A DNA stretch of 47,062 nucleotides, from positions 1 through 47,062 of IMG/VR virus record IMGVR_UViG_3300014720_000051, one strand, 5' to 3'. This document shows, piece after piece, positions 23,798 through 30,254 of this stretch. Every line of letters begins with the position of its first letter. Positions within the stretch are counted from its first letter, which is position 1. The notes under the pieces were generated by a model. The model did not search any database and had not been told where the DNA came from. It worked only from the letters and a program-made list of their open reading frames with translations. The DNA comes from a virus. A program made the translations under genes and the position numbers.

Positions 23798-23982
23798 CTG
23801 CTTTCGGAAAGATCTCCGATGCTATCCACTTCCCAACCGTTTGAATATTCTTCAATGGTTGTCATGGTATCTGTGTTGCCACTCAAAAGAAGGCGATTAG
23901 CAATCTCCTTTGCCTTCTCCCTGTTTTCGGCATTCACATCGAAACTCGAAATATTGTAAACAGCGATACGAAAAGTTTTCAT
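23794..23982 (-). CDS. 62-aa hypothetical protein
   Basis: MKTFRIAVYNISSFDVNAEN is followed by 'REKAKEIANRLL' and an acidic C-terminus ending 'NGWEVDSIGDLSESS': a beta-alpha-beta layout as in small phage proteins that interpret an amino-acid or nucleotide index. The stop overlaps the next -35. No family is certain. Confidence 0.65.
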   Translation of the reverse strand: MKTFRIAVYNISSFDVNAENREKAKEIANRLLLSGNTDTMTTIEEYSNGWEVDSIGDLSESS

Positions 23983-23992
23983 ATGTCTGTCT

Positions 23993-24020
23993 AATGTAGC
24001 AGACGGCTACCGATTGTCAA
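23993..24020 (-). promoter_or_regulatory. Promoter of the 62-aa gene
   Basis: TTGACA, 16-bp spacer, TACATT, 10 nt to the ATG. Confidence 0.65.
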
Positions 24021-24093
24021 TCTTTTATTTTTGTTTCCCGCCGATTGTTTAATGACAATTGACTCAGTAACTATTAATCGTGGGAATAAATTA

Positions 24094-24113
24094 AAAGCCC
24101 CTTGCGGGGCTTT
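24094..24113 (-). terminator. Terminator after the 65-aa gene
   Basis: AAAGCCCC-TTGC-GGGGCTTT. Confidence 0.8.
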
Positions 24114-24141
24114 GTTCGGGGTCAAGGGGGTGCGGAGGGGA

Positions 24142-24339
24142 TCAGGTGGAAACCTCCTTATAGCCCTTGGCAAAGAGGTCTGCAAGGGCAGCGGTCATGA
24201 TCTCGCGGGTGATGTAGTTTTCCATGATGGAGCCGCAGCTACCCTTGAACTGAATGAACACCGTATCGGGATCATTCGTCGGGGAGAACTTAGCAAACTG
24301 ACCCTTGCCCTCGTGAACCATGCTGAACGGCTTGAACAT
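24142..24339 (-). CDS. 65-aa hypothetical protein
   Basis: The start MFKPFSMVHEG at 24339 is set by AAGGAG upstream; further upstream ATGs fall within the promoter. 'DTVFIQFKGSCGSIMENYITREI' suggests a small beta-alpha protein. Unknown function. Confidence 0.65.
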   Translation of the reverse strand: MFKPFSMVHEGKGQFAKFSPTNDPDTVFIQFKGSCGSIMENYITREIMTAALADLFAKGYKEVST

Positions 24340-24362
24340 TGTTTCTTTCTCCTTAGAGCTAG

Positions 24363-24390
24363 AGATTACCAGATTGCTTGGAAGAGTCAA
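24363..24390 (-). promoter_or_regulatory. Promoter of the 65-aa gene
   Basis: TTGACT, 16-bp spacer, TAATCT; 23-nt leader with SD. Confidence 0.7.
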
Positions 24391-24423
24391 GAAAAAAAGG
24401 GAAAAACTCTCTCCCTCTTCCGT

Positions 24424-24642
24424 TCAGACCCGGATATAACGATACTTGTCAAAATAATCCTTGACAATATCTGAAATATGGGATTCGGTCGGGGATTCAA
24501 TTTCGTCAAAGAGCCCGTAGCACTTCATGCTGTAGAGGCGACTGTCGATGTACTTCCCGATGGTGGGGATCTCGGTCTGCGCGATCTTCCTCTTCTTTTT
24601 AGCCGCCACCTTCGTTGCGGGGTACAGCTTCTTAATAGCCAT
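24424..24642 (-). CDS. 72-aa basic-N-terminal hypothetical protein
   Basis: MAIKKLYPATKVAAKKKRK is a positively charged head; the remainder (TIGKYIDSRLYSMKCYGLFDEI ... DIVKDYFDKYRYIRV) is helical. A 27-nt leader with GGAAAGAG precedes it. Unknown function. Confidence 0.65.
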   Translation of the reverse strand: MAIKKLYPATKVAAKKKRKIAQTEIPTIGKYIDSRLYSMKCYGLFDEIESPTESHISDIVKDYFDKYRYIRV

Positions 24643-24669
24643 TTTTCTCTTTCCTTCCCTTGTTTTCTT

Positions 24670-24697
24670 AGTATACCAGCGGGTTTAGGGAAGTCAA
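24670..24697 (-). promoter_or_regulatory. Promoter of the 72-aa gene
   Basis: TTGACT, 16-bp spacer, TATACT. The -35 contains the stop codon of the upstream 53-aa gene. Confidence 0.75.
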
Positions 24698-24855
24698 TCC
24701 TTTTTCGGATTATTCTTCTTGGTACGGGGCTTGCTTCGCTTCTTGTCGAAGTATTCGTCCCGCAGCCGCTGATGGATCTGACGATCCTCAATGTCGCCAA
24801 AGTCCATGTTGAAACGGGGGGCGTAGAAGTCAGCGTTCGTCTTGGTGCGCTTCAT
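24694..24855 (-). CDS. 53-aa basic protein
   Basis: Leaderless. MKRTKTNADFYAPRFNMDFG, then 'DIEDRQIHQRLRDEYFDKKR' and a Lys-rich end. Its TGA is embedded in the TTGACT of the next promoter. Unknown function. Confidence 0.65.
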   Translation of the reverse strand: MKRTKTNADFYAPRFNMDFGDIEDRQIHQRLRDEYFDKKRSKPRTKKNNPKKD

Positions 24856-24861
24856 GATTTT

Positions 24862-24890
24862 AATATAACCTCCCGCCTTCCTTTTGTCAA
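24862..24890 (-). promoter_or_regulatory. Promoter of the 53-aa gene
   Basis: TTGACA, 17-bp spacer, TATATT, 6 nt to the ATG. Confidence 0.75.
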
Positions 24891-24902
24891 CCTAATTCAG
24901 CA

Positions 24903-25103
24903 TCAATCCAAAACTCGGGAGAAACCTCCCGGTCCCCATTTCCAGGGGGAATGCGGTGCATCGTCAGGATTCTCCCGATCATAATAGCGAATAAGAGAAT
25001 AAACTTGGTCAACAGTGGAATTAGCGCCAACAGTTGTCGTAATATCACCATCGCAATCGGTGATAACGATAAAACCAGGATTTGGACCAGTAATATGCTT
25101 CAT
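24903..25103 (-). CDS. 66-aa hypothetical protein
   Basis: Leaderless. MKHITGPNPGFIVITDCDGD, then 'STVDQVYSLIRYYDREN' and a Trp/Pro/Gly C-terminus. No family is recognised. Confidence 0.65.
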   Translation of the reverse strand: MKHITGPNPGFIVITDCDGDITTTVGANSTVDQVYSLIRYYDRENPDDAPHSPWKWGPGGFSRVLD

Positions 25104-25109
25104 TTTATT

Positions 25110-25138
25110 AATTTAACACATCCAAAGCCGGATGTCAA
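25110..25138 (-). promoter_or_regulatory. Promoter of the 66-aa gene
   Basis: TTGACA, 17-bp spacer, TAAATT, 6 nt to the ATG. Confidence 0.7.
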
Positions 25139-25190
25139 CGGGAATAATAAATATAGTTAAGTCAGGTGCATTTAAATTTTGGGGCAAAAG

Positions 25191-25211
25191 AAAAGCCCCC
25201 TTGCGGGGGCT
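25191..25211 (-). terminator. Terminator after the 50-aa Cys-rich gene
   Basis: AGCCCCC-TTGC-GGGGGCT with TTTTCTTTTG tail, near-identical to the one at 23373-23393. Confidence 0.85.
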
Positions 25212-25236
25212 CTAGAAGCCTCTAGGATTGATTCTC

Positions 25237-25389
25237 TCACCAGTCCAGGCGCAGTGTCATCTTTGCCAGACGGCGCTTTCCTCGTGCGTTCAGGCGCTTT
25301 GCGTAGCCCTTGGTGCCGCACCGGCAGCAGGAGCAGTTGATTCCACCGGGACCGGCGATTGCCTTCTTGTAGCTGTCTCGCTTTTCCAT
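25237..25389 (-). CDS. 50-aa Cys-rich basic protein
   Basis: Leaderless. MEKRDSYKKAIAG, then CSCCRCG (19-25), a compact metal-binding-like cluster, and the basic tail AKRLNARGKRRLAKMTLRLDW. It might bind zinc and nucleic acid. No family is recognised. Confidence 0.65.
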   Translation of the reverse strand: MEKRDSYKKAIAGPGGINCSCCRCGTKGYAKRLNARGKRRLAKMTLRLDW

Positions 25390-25395
25390 TTTCTT

Positions 25396-25424
25396 ATCCT
25401 AGCTTACGGTTAGAGGAATGTCAA
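25396..25424 (-). promoter_or_regulatory. Promoter of the Cys-rich gene
   Basis: TTGACA, 17-bp spacer, TAGGAT, 6 nt to the ATG. Confidence 0.75.
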
Positions 25425-25427
25425 TTT

Positions 25428-25625
25428 TCACGAAGAGCACGAAGAACGAAGCACACGAAGAATATTGACTAGCTGTCGGCAACGGCGTTCTGCCAGGAAG
25501 CGCGCCGCTGCAAAGTCTTCAGGTGCGTATTCATCACGATCCACCGCTTGGGGACGATTGTTGAAGGCGGATCGTAGTTCCACCTCAACGGTTTCAATTG
25601 CCCGTAGACGATTTGCCTTCTTCAT
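25428..25625 (-). CDS. 65-aa helical protein, paralogue of 44066-44269
   Basis: Start MKKANRLRAIETVEVELRS at 25625, leaderless; the longer frame begins inside the promoter. The C-terminus RRCRQLVNILRVLRSSCSS aligns with RNHIRELINILRVVREND of the 44-kb protein, and both begin MKK(A/V)NR. Two-helix small protein, unknown role. Confidence 0.7.
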   Translation of the reverse strand: MKKANRLRAIETVEVELRSAFNNRPQAVDRDEYAPEDFAAARFLAERRCRQLVNILRVLRSSCSS

Positions 25626-25631
25626 ATTCTT

Positions 25632-25659
25632 ACTATACCACAAGTGGAAAGGAAGTCAA
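25632..25659 (-). promoter_or_regulatory. Promoter of the 65-aa helical gene
   Basis: TTGACT, 16-bp spacer, TATAGT, 6 nt to the ATG. Confidence 0.75.
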
Positions 25660-25737
25660 CCTTTTGTTTGCCGCCAGAATTTTTGGCATTGATTCAAGGA
25701 TTCTTAATTAAATGGATACGCTCCTCGTTTGTCATAT

Positions 25738-25998
25738 TCACTTCCAGCCCTCCATAACGTTGATCAGTAGATTACGATCCTCACCATTCAACCGACGAAA
25801 CCAACGATCCGTGATCGTGTGCCCCGCAAGCCGATTACGCATGGCATAGTCTACCTCGCTGGCAGTCCAGCTTGCCGGAGTAGTGATAGCCTCACAAGCA
25901 GCCTTAGCCTTACGATTAGCCCATGCACGGCTCGTCGGTCCAATGAAACGAACCATATAACCCTGATTGTCCTCAACCCAACCAATCCACTTATTCAT
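25738..25998 (-). CDS. 86-aa hypothetical protein
   Basis: MNKWIGWVEDNQGYMVRFIG, then 'AKAACEAITTPASWTASEVDY' and 'RWFRRLNGEDRNLLINVMEG'. Strong SD AGGAGG. Trp-rich helical protein, no family recognised. Confidence 0.7.
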   Translation of the reverse strand: MNKWIGWVEDNQGYMVRFIGPTSRAWANRKAKAACEAITTPASWTASEVDYAMRNRLAGHTITDRWFRRLNGEDRNLLINVMEGWK

Positions 25999-26015
25999 CG
26001 TTGCCTCCTGATCTT

Positions 26016-26044
26016 AAGATAGCAAAGAAAGTAAGCTAAGTCAA
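26016..26044 (-). promoter_or_regulatory. Promoter of the 86-aa gene
   Basis: TTGACT, 17-bp spacer, TATCTT; 17-nt leader with SD. Confidence 0.7.
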
Positions 26045-26050
26045 CACTTT

Positions 26051-26260
26051 TCAGTAGCTATTGCAGAAAGCAAAGGGGGGAAGCTCCCCAACCCCGAACG
26101 GAGGAGCATCACCCCAACCATCGAAGCAGCCGCCCTCTGCAAGCACCGCATCCTCGAAACCGTTGCAAGCAGGGCACTCTTCCCAATGCCAATGACCGTT
26201 ATCGTCCGGCACGATCACCCGATTCTCACCCGAACACTTGTTGCACTCGGCGTCCGTCAT
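26051..26260 (-). CDS. Zinc-ribbon-like protein (69 aa)
   Basis: Two Cys knuckles, CNKC (6-9) and CPAC (30-33), framed like a DnaJ-type or ribbon zinc site, then an acidic/aromatic tail with FDGWGDAPPFG. Likely zinc binding; target unknown. Confidence 0.7.
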   Translation of the reverse strand: MTDAECNKCSGENRVIVPDDNGHWHWEECPACNGFEDAVLAEGGCFDGWGDAPPFGVGELPPFAFCNSY

Positions 26261-26282
26261 TGTTGTTTCCCTTTCTTCAGTT

Positions 26283-26310
26283 AGAATAGCAGAGGAGGGG
26301 GGAAAGTCAA
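26283..26310 (-). promoter_or_regulatory. Promoter of the zinc-ribbon gene
   Basis: TTGACT, 16-bp spacer, TATTCT; 22-nt leader with SD. Confidence 0.75.
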
Positions 26311-26319
26311 TCTTTTTAT

Positions 26320-26427
26320 TTAGCCGCCGAGAAGAACCCTCACGGCTAGTTCAACAAGACCAAAACCTCCAAAAGTAAGAAAGCAACCAACCACCACGCC
26401 ACGCTCAAAAGCATCGTCGTTGTTCAT
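26320..26427 (-). CDS. 35-aa membrane peptide, MN(K/N)DDA family
   Basis: Leaderless. MNNDDAFERG followed by one hydrophobic segment VVVGCFLTFGGFGLVELAV and VLLGG. Related at its start to the 57-aa protein at 22067-22240. Confidence 0.6.
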   Translation of the reverse strand: MNNDDAFERGVVVGCFLTFGGFGLVELAVRVLLGG

Positions 26428-26433
26428 ACACCT

Positions 26434-26461
26434 ATGATAGCATCAATGGAGAGGTTGTCAA
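26434..26461 (-). promoter_or_regulatory. Promoter of the 35-aa membrane peptide
   Basis: TTGACA, 16-bp spacer, TATCAT, 6 nt to the ATG. Confidence 0.75.
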
Positions 26462-26479
26462 CCGGTTTCTCAATAGGGA

Positions 26480-26677
26480 TTAACCTACCCAAGCTTCGGT
26501 GACATTGCCATCAACACAAACCAAATTAATTCGTTCCTCCGAATATTCCTGAGTGAAGGCAGCACGTTCAACCCCATCACGGGAAATAACACGAGCAATA
26601 TGATGGGAATTTTCGATCTTGCGAACAGCAAGACGCTCGCTCATACCAACCAGATCATCTACGTTAATTGTAGCCAT
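26480..26677 (-). CDS. I78-like (potato-inhibitor-like) small protein
   Basis: 65 residues. The C-terminal 'ARVISRDGVERAAFTQEYSE' and 'ERINLVCVDGNVTEAWVG' follow the I78 peptidase-inhibitor pattern (R-v-i, then dy-dRlnv-vd-g-v--v-G). If functional it could block a host protease. It is the second gene of a pair (28 nt after the 26706 stop) with SD AAGGATT and no promoter of its own. Confidence 0.6.
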   Translation of the reverse strand: MATINVDDLVGMSERLAVRKIENSHHIARVISRDGVERAAFTQEYSEERINLVCVDGNVTEAWVG

Positions 26678-26705
26678 GATTAATCCTTTTTATTTTAAAT
26701 ATGAA

Positions 26706-26912
26706 TCAACCGGTCACAAACTCTCCAAGAGCCCGTGTGACATAATCCATATTGATAACACGCTGCTGATCAAGCACAAGAAACTTGGTTTCCTTAATCT
26801 GGACCTTTTCCAGAACCCAGCCAGAAACAAGCTCCCTGTATTCCTGACCCTTAGCACCAGGAACAGTAAGATCAAAGGTGTAGCGGCTTCCAACTCGAAT
26901 GTCGTTGTACAT
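26706..26912 (-). CDS. 68-aa hypothetical protein
   Basis: Leaderless. MYNDIRVGSRYTFDLTVPG, 'QEYRELVSGWVLEKVQIKET', 'FLVLDQQRVINMDYVTRAL': a small beta-barrel-like (SH3/Hfq-like) layout. Heads an operon with the I78-like gene. Confidence 0.65.
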   Translation of the reverse strand: MYNDIRVGSRYTFDLTVPGAKGQEYRELVSGWVLEKVQIKETKFLVLDQQRVINMDYVTRALGEFVTG

Positions 26913-26918
26913 ATGGTT

Positions 26919-26946
26919 ATCTTAGCTCTTCCAGAAGAGAAGTCAA
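26919..26946 (-). promoter_or_regulatory. Promoter of the 68-aa/I78-like operon
   Basis: TTGACT, 16-bp spacer, TAAGAT, 6 nt to the ATG. Confidence 0.75.
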
Positions 26947-26997
26947 GTGGTTTCTGCTGTATCCGGTCAATAGGATTTATTTGTAGTACAAAAGAAA

Positions 26998-27031
26998 AAC
27001 CCCAGCCGACTTACATTTGTGGACTGGGGTT
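26998..27031 (-). terminator. Terminator after the 24-aa/25-aa pair
   Basis: AACCCCAG/CTGGGGTT stem, long loop, TTTTTCTTTTG tail. Confidence 0.75.
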
Positions 27032-27037
27032 TATTAT

Positions 27038-27115
27038 TTAATTGTGGTGAATGCTCGGCGGACCCCGATAGGGGTTAGAGTGAAGCTCTAGAATCTTCTT
27101 AGAAGAAAGGGACAT
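27038..27115 (-). CDS. 25-aa peptide
   Basis: MSLSSKKILELHSNPYRGPP and SIHHN. It begins 13 nt after the 24-aa gene and ends just before a terminator. Small but well placed. Confidence 0.4.
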   Translation of the reverse strand: MSLSSKKILELHSNPYRGPPSIHHN

Positions 27116-27128
27116 TTTAGTTTAGCTT

Positions 27129-27203
27129 TCAGCTAAGGGGGAGGAAGTTGAGAACGAGGGTAAACAGACCAGCGGAGAGGAAGGAAATATTGATCACGTT
27201 CAT
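27129..27203 (-). CDS. 24-aa hydrophobic peptide
   Basis: Leaderless. MNVINISFLSAGLFTLVLNF and LPLS: a single membrane-active segment. Confidence 0.5.
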   Translation of the reverse strand: MNVINISFLSAGLFTLVLNFLPLS

Positions 27204-27209
27204 ATGTTT

Positions 27210-27237
27210 ACTTTAGCACCTCCAGTTAGATTGTCAA
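27210..27237 (-). promoter_or_regulatory. Promoter of the 24-aa peptide
   Basis: TTGACA, 16-bp spacer, TAAAGT, 6 nt to the ATG. Confidence 0.7.
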
Positions 27238-27243
27238 CCAGTT

Positions 27244-27558
27244 TCACGAAGCAGCGTTAGGAGAAAGAACCGCTCCGGTGACAAAAGCGCCACCATCATT
27301 AGAAAACGGCACATATGCACCGGACTGAAGCCTCCAGTCGGTCACGATCTGTCGGCGGGTGGCGGCAGGGATCTTCTCAGCCGCAATGACCCACGGCACC
27401 CCACGATCATCATAGATTGCCAGAACACCGTTATTTTCGTCCCAGCGGTGGGGAGCGCCATGCGGAATCATGGCAGGATTTCCAGAACCATCGGTTTCCT
27501 GCACGCCAGCAACGGGGAGAAAGTTAAGGTCAAGAAGCTTCTGCATCAGGCTCGTCAT
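27244..27558 (-). CDS. 104-aa hypothetical protein
   Basis: The start MTSLMQKLLDLNFLPVAG is set by AGAGG. 'DNNGVLAIYDDRGVPWVIAAEK' type strands (here ENNGVLAIYDDRGVPWVIAA) and 'TRRQIVTDWRLQSGAYVPF' suggest a compact alpha/beta protein. Not recognised. Confidence 0.65.
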   Translation of the reverse strand: MTSLMQKLLDLNFLPVAGVQETDGSGNPAMIPHGAPHRWDENNGVLAIYDDRGVPWVIAAEKIPAATRRQIVTDWRLQSGAYVPFSNDGGAFVTGAVLSPNAAS

Positions 27559-27582
27559 GATTTCCTCTTTTGTTGTGCTTAT

Positions 27583-27610
27583 AGTATAGCGGATCAGAAT
27601 CACTTGTCAA
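27583..27610 (-). promoter_or_regulatory. Promoter of the 104-aa gene
   Basis: TTGACA, 16-bp spacer, TATACT; 24-nt leader. The -35 lies inside the end of the preceding 40-aa gene. Confidence 0.7.
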
Positions 27611-27722
27611 GCTTATTTGGAGACTCGCCATCGATTATTTGCTGAAGTTCACGGCGAGCCTTTTCCTTTGCCTCTAGCACAAGACGCTGAAAACTATTCT
27701 GCCAAGGAGAAGTCTTTTTCAT
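27600..27722 (-). CDS. 40-aa helical peptide
   Basis: Leaderless. MKKTSPWQNSFQRLVLEAKE then KARRELQQIIDGESPNKLDK. Its last codons (Leu-Asp-Lys) form the next gene's TTGACA, extreme gene compaction. Confidence 0.6.
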   Translation of the reverse strand: MKKTSPWQNSFQRLVLEAKEKARRELQQIIDGESPNKLDK

Positions 27723-27728
27723 GGAGCA

Positions 27729-27756
27729 ATGATATTACGAGAAAGGAAATTGTCAA
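27729..27756 (-). promoter_or_regulatory. Promoter of the 40-aa gene
   Basis: TTGACA, 16-bp spacer, TATCAT, 6 nt to the ATG. Confidence 0.7.
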
Positions 27757-27763
27757 GTTCTTT

Positions 27764-28819
27764 TCAGATTTTGCTCAGATATAGAGCTGGTGCGATAATT
27801 TTTTCTACTATTTTCTGTGCAGTTAAGTTAACTTTTGTTGCAAACGGGGAGCTTGGTATCTTTGCGTAAAAGTCAAGTACCAATTTAAAGTCATCTTTAT
27901 TTTCTTGTTTGTCAAGCCAACTTTTATATAAAAGCCAAGGATGTTTAATTAATTTGTTTGCAAAAGCTTCATCAGATTTCTTTACGTCCATAACGCCAGT
28001 TTTGATTTCGTTAGCGATTTCTTTGGCTATTTTCTTCATTCCTGAAGTAATAATTGGTAGATGTAAGTCCTGAAGAGCTGGTACAATAATTTCCTGTGTA
28101 ATATCATAAGCAGCTTTGTTTAAACTTCTTAACAATTTGGGATCTTCCCTGTAGAGATTAATAAGCCTAGAGAAAACCTTTTCATTTCGCAATCTTTCAT
28201 AGAGGCGATATGGTCTAGCAACCAGATTTTCGCCTAATTTTTGGTCAACTAAGGATCCAGATTTGATTGATTTTGCAACTTTTTTTGCTTCCATTTCCAT
28301 TGCTGGAACAAGTGTTCCGCCGAGGAAGGCTGATATTTCATGTGGTTGACTTGCATATTTTTCAAAGTCTTTTTCATCTACAGTAGGATCTACACGGAAA
28401 TATTTTAAGTTAAAAAAATGAGTAAGCTCATGAGGAATTATTGACTTAAACCATATGTCGTAAGCCAAGTAATCTACATTTAATCCTATTATATTTGTAT
28501 TTGGATCGTACCAGCCTGTTGGTGCTTTTTCATTTGTATCTAGGAAAAATTGAAAGAATATGTAGATATCCATTCCTGTAATGGGATCTTTAACTTTAAA
28601 CCTTGACATCTGGTCATGAGTTATTTTAACTACTTTCTTTTTTCGCGCTTTTTTTTTCAATTGCAGATGCTTGTTTGCTTCAACAGCTTTTAAATAAATT
28701 CTGTTCTTTAACGCCGGATCAAACTCAAACCCACCTGTTCTTGGACCAGTACGAGCAGTAACTTCCTGTATTATTTCTTTAACAGTTTCTTTTATAAAGG
28801 TTTTTAATAGTTGACTCAT
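27764..28819 (-). CDS. Helix-tagged zincin-type metalloprotease
   Basis: 351 residues. The N-terminal amphipathic tag MSQLLKTFIKETVKEIIQEV (1-20) precedes a protease-like domain with 'FKSIIPHELTHFFN' (HELTH, 130-134), the zinc-binding catalytic motif, and a probable downstream ligand in 'SQPHEISAF' (Glu161). The C-terminal 180 residues are helical. TATTTA is 7 nt from the ATG and no sigma70 promoter is present, although all neighbours have one. A packaged protease could mature the virion or attack host proteins on entry (inference). Confidence 0.8.
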   Translation of the reverse strand: MSQLLKTFIKETVKEIIQEVTARTGPRTGGFEFDPALKNRIYLKAVEANKHLQLKKKARKKKVVKITHDQMSRFKVKDPITGMDIYIFFQFFLDTNEKAPTGWYDPNTNIIGLNVDYLAYDIWFKSIIPHELTHFFNLKYFRVDPTVDEKDFEKYASQPHEISAFLGGTLVPAMEMEAKKVAKSIKSGSLVDQKLGENLVARPYRLYERLRNEKVFSRLINLYREDPKLLRSLNKAAYDITQEIIVPALQDLHLPIITSGMKKIAKEIANEIKTGVMDVKKSDEAFANKLIKHPWLLYKSWLDKQENKDDFKLVLDFYAKIPSSPFATKVNLTAQKIVEKIIAPALYLSKI

Positions 28820-28826
28820 ACAGGAT

Positions 28827-28832
28827 TAAATA
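28827..28832 (-). promoter_or_regulatory. TATTTA late-type motif
   Basis: TATTTA ends 7 nt before the ATG at 28819. Confidence 0.4.
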
Positions 28833-28848
28833 TGGAACAAAAGAAAAA

Positions 28849-28872
28849 AGGGAAGGCGATTAAACCTTCCCT
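28849..28872 (-). terminator. Terminator after KTSC gene 1
   Basis: AGGGAAGG/CCTTCCCT stem, TTTTTTCTTTTG tail. Confidence 0.8.
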
Positions 28873-28900
28873 CTCTCCCTATGCTATCTTACTTGCCGGT

Positions 28901-29119
28901 TCAGACGATGCGCTTGGCACGGTGACGCGGAACGATCTTTGACGCAAAGTAGCTTGCAGGCGACTCGGCGGCATTGAAAGCCGTAAAGGTGTGCTTGCTC
29001 ACACCCGTATAGCGATAGACTCGGAGATCGGTGCCACCGCTCTTGAGGGCAACGGTGAGAGTCTTGGTTCCACGATCATACTGAACACCAGCGAGAAGAT
29101 TACTGTCAACAATACGCAT
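28901..29119 (-). CDS. KTSC domain protein (copy 1)
   Basis: 72 residues fitting KTSC (PF13619): opening Ser near 'IVDSNLLAGVQYDRGTKTLTV', 'LRVYRYTGVSKHTFTAF', 'AESPASYFASKIVPRH'. KTSC domains are short, found alone or fused to RNA-processing enzymes, and may bind RNA. The 50-nt leader contains an ATCCG/CGGAT hairpin and an SD. Confidence 0.85.
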   Translation of the reverse strand: MRIVDSNLLAGVQYDRGTKTLTVALKSGGTDLRVYRYTGVSKHTFTAFNAAESPASYFASKIVPRHRAKRIV

Positions 29120-29169
29120 ATTTGTACCTTTTTCCTTTTCTGTATCCGTTTCGGATTCCTTATGCTCTT

Positions 29170-29198
29170 ACAATAGCACCGCTCCCCCCAGAAGTAAA
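29170..29198 (-). promoter_or_regulatory. Promoter of KTSC gene 1
   Basis: TTTACT, 17-bp spacer, TATTGT. The leader folds into a small hairpin. Confidence 0.6.
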
Positions 29199-29199
29199 C

Positions 29200-29433
29200 C
29201 TATTTCAAACTTTCTTTCAGATTTTCTATCTCCTCAATCCCTTCGTTAATTTTCTTTATTAACCGGTTCCAGATTCTTCGATCCATGCGCTCTTCTAAAT
29301 TAACTAAGATGACATGAGCTTCAATCCTGTTTATTAGCCTCTCTAAGTCAATATAACATATTTCTAGTTCTGCCTGATGAATCTGATTCAGGAGTTCCTG
29401 TTTTAATTTAACTAATTCCCTAGAGTCATCCAT
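29200..29433 (-). CDS. 77-aa coiled-coil-like protein
   Basis: Start MDDSRELVKLKQELLNQIHQ at 29433, 6 nt after a perfect TATAAT. The product is almost wholly helical with heptad-like Leu/Ile (IDLERLINRIEAHVILVNLEE ... IEEIENLKESLK). Unknown function. Confidence 0.65.
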   Translation of the reverse strand: MDDSRELVKLKQELLNQIHQAELEICYIDLERLINRIEAHVILVNLEERMDRRIWNRLIKKINEGIEEIENLKESLK

Positions 29434-29439
29434 AACCCT

Positions 29440-29445
29440 ATTATA
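29440..29445 (-). promoter_or_regulatory. Extended -10 of the coiled-coil gene
   Basis: Perfect TATAAT 6 nt from the ATG; the -35 position is poor (TAATCA). Confidence 0.5.
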
Positions 29446-29484
29446 AGAGATTGACTCACATATGATTAATAATAGGATAAAAAA

Positions 29485-29509
29485 GAGGGGGAGGAAGCAC
29501 CTCCCCCTC
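29485..29509 (-). terminator. Terminator after KTSC gene 2
   Basis: GAGGGGGAGG/CCTCCCCCTC stem, TTTTTTATCC tail. Confidence 0.85.
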
Positions 29510-29536
29510 TCATATCTTACTAGGGTAGGGTTCCAC

Positions 29537-29740
29537 TCACTCGCTAACCTTACGGGCATGATAAGGGAAAGCAGTACGGATATTGCGATGGAAGAACGAT
29601 CCAAGACTCTCAGCCTGGAGAAACTCGGTTGCGAGCTTCTCAGGAACCCCATGATAGACATAGGTGGAGCCGGTCTGAAAAGTGACCGAGAGCTTGTTGT
29701 TGAAATAATCTGCCGAACGGATTGCGCTGCTGTTCTTCAT
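29537..29740 (-). CDS. KTSC domain protein (copy 2)
   Basis: 67 residues: 'NSSAIRSADYFNNKLSVTF', 'STYVYHGVPEKLATEFLQA', 'ESLGSFFHRNIRTAF'. Same fold as the copy at 28.9 kb but closer to the family consensus (YxYxGVP, A-S-GsfF). SD GAGGAG. Confidence 0.85.
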   Translation of the reverse strand: MKNSSAIRSADYFNNKLSVTFQTGSTYVYHGVPEKLATEFLQAESLGSFFHRNIRTAFPYHARKVSE

Positions 29741-29764
29741 CGTTATCTCCTCTTGTGTGTGATT

Positions 29765-29792
29765 AGAATAGCACAGGAAAGATCAGAGTCAA
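29765..29792 (-). promoter_or_regulatory. Promoter of KTSC gene 2
   Basis: TTGACT, 16-bp spacer, TATTCT; 24-nt leader. Confidence 0.75.
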
Positions 29793-30148
29793 TCGCTTTC
29801 GAGATCGAGATCGACTTCAATATTCAAAGAAACAGAAACAACACGATAAAGATTCCAGGGATTTTCATTCCAACCACCGATATTATTATCGTCGGCTTCT
29901 GGATAATCGTGGCAGACTGCCACGACCAAGTAATCTTCGCGGGGCTGCGAACGCAGCCAGGTATACAGATCCTTGATCTCGTCATAGTGTTCAACGTACC
30001 ACTTGACATGCTCCCAGTTATACAAAGTACCCTCTGCGTGGGTATACTTCCTCTTGCAATCACCAAACCAAGCAGTCTTTTGTTCCTCGGTCAATGCGTC
30101 AACAAGGTGCTTCTTGAGAGCAACCCCAACATCGCTACGAATACCCAT
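29789..30148 (-). CDS. 119-aa acidic hypothetical protein
   Basis: MGIRSDVGVALKKHLVDALT, 'YNWEHVKWYVEHYDEIKDLY', 'DYLVVAVCHDYPEADDN', and a C-terminus ending in DLDLESD. It looks like a small conserved phage family with a beta-strand core after a helical head. SD GGAGG. Unknown function. Confidence 0.7.
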   Translation of the reverse strand: MGIRSDVGVALKKHLVDALTEEQKTAWFGDCKRKYTHAEGTLYNWEHVKWYVEHYDEIKDLYTWLRSQPREDYLVVAVCHDYPEADDNNIGGWNENPWNLYRVVSVSLNIEVDLDLESD

Positions 30149-30172
30149 GATTACCTCCGTTGTTAGATACTA

Positions 30173-30200
30173 ACATTAGCAGAAGGGAAAGAGAAGTCAA
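30173..30200 (-). promoter_or_regulatory. Promoter of the 119-aa gene
   Basis: TTGACT, 16-bp spacer, TAATGT; 24-nt leader with SD. Confidence 0.65.
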
Positions 30201-30220
30201 CCGAAATCTTCTTCGGTCAT
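30197..30220 (-). CDS. Seven-codon leaderless ORF
   Basis: MTEEDFG, exactly 6 nt after a strong -10; its TGA lies inside the -35 of the next gene. The layout equals that of the longer leaderless genes, so it is either a real micro-peptide, a degenerated gene, or a leader ORF controlling the 119-aa gene. Confidence 0.35.
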   Translation of the reverse strand: MTEEDFG

Positions 30221-30226
30221 GTGTTT

Positions 30227-30254
30227 ATCATAGCATGGAGGGAGGAAGAGTCAA
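30227..30254 (-). promoter_or_regulatory. Promoter of the seven-codon ORF
   Basis: TTGACT, 16-bp spacer, TATGAT, 6 nt to the ATG. Confidence 0.7.

Noticed and set aside
23373-25211. Repeated GCCCCC/GGGGGC elements considered as a CRISPR array or repeat family
   Set aside because: Each is a stem-loop with U-tract after a gene; spacing is irregular and there are no uniform spacers.
25694-25735. 13-codon ORF after the 86-aa gene
   Set aside because: Too short and without own signals.
29451-29473. Rightward TTGACT-16-TAGGAT promoter-like site
   Set aside because: It runs straight into a strong terminator hairpin and no rightward gene follows; probably chance.
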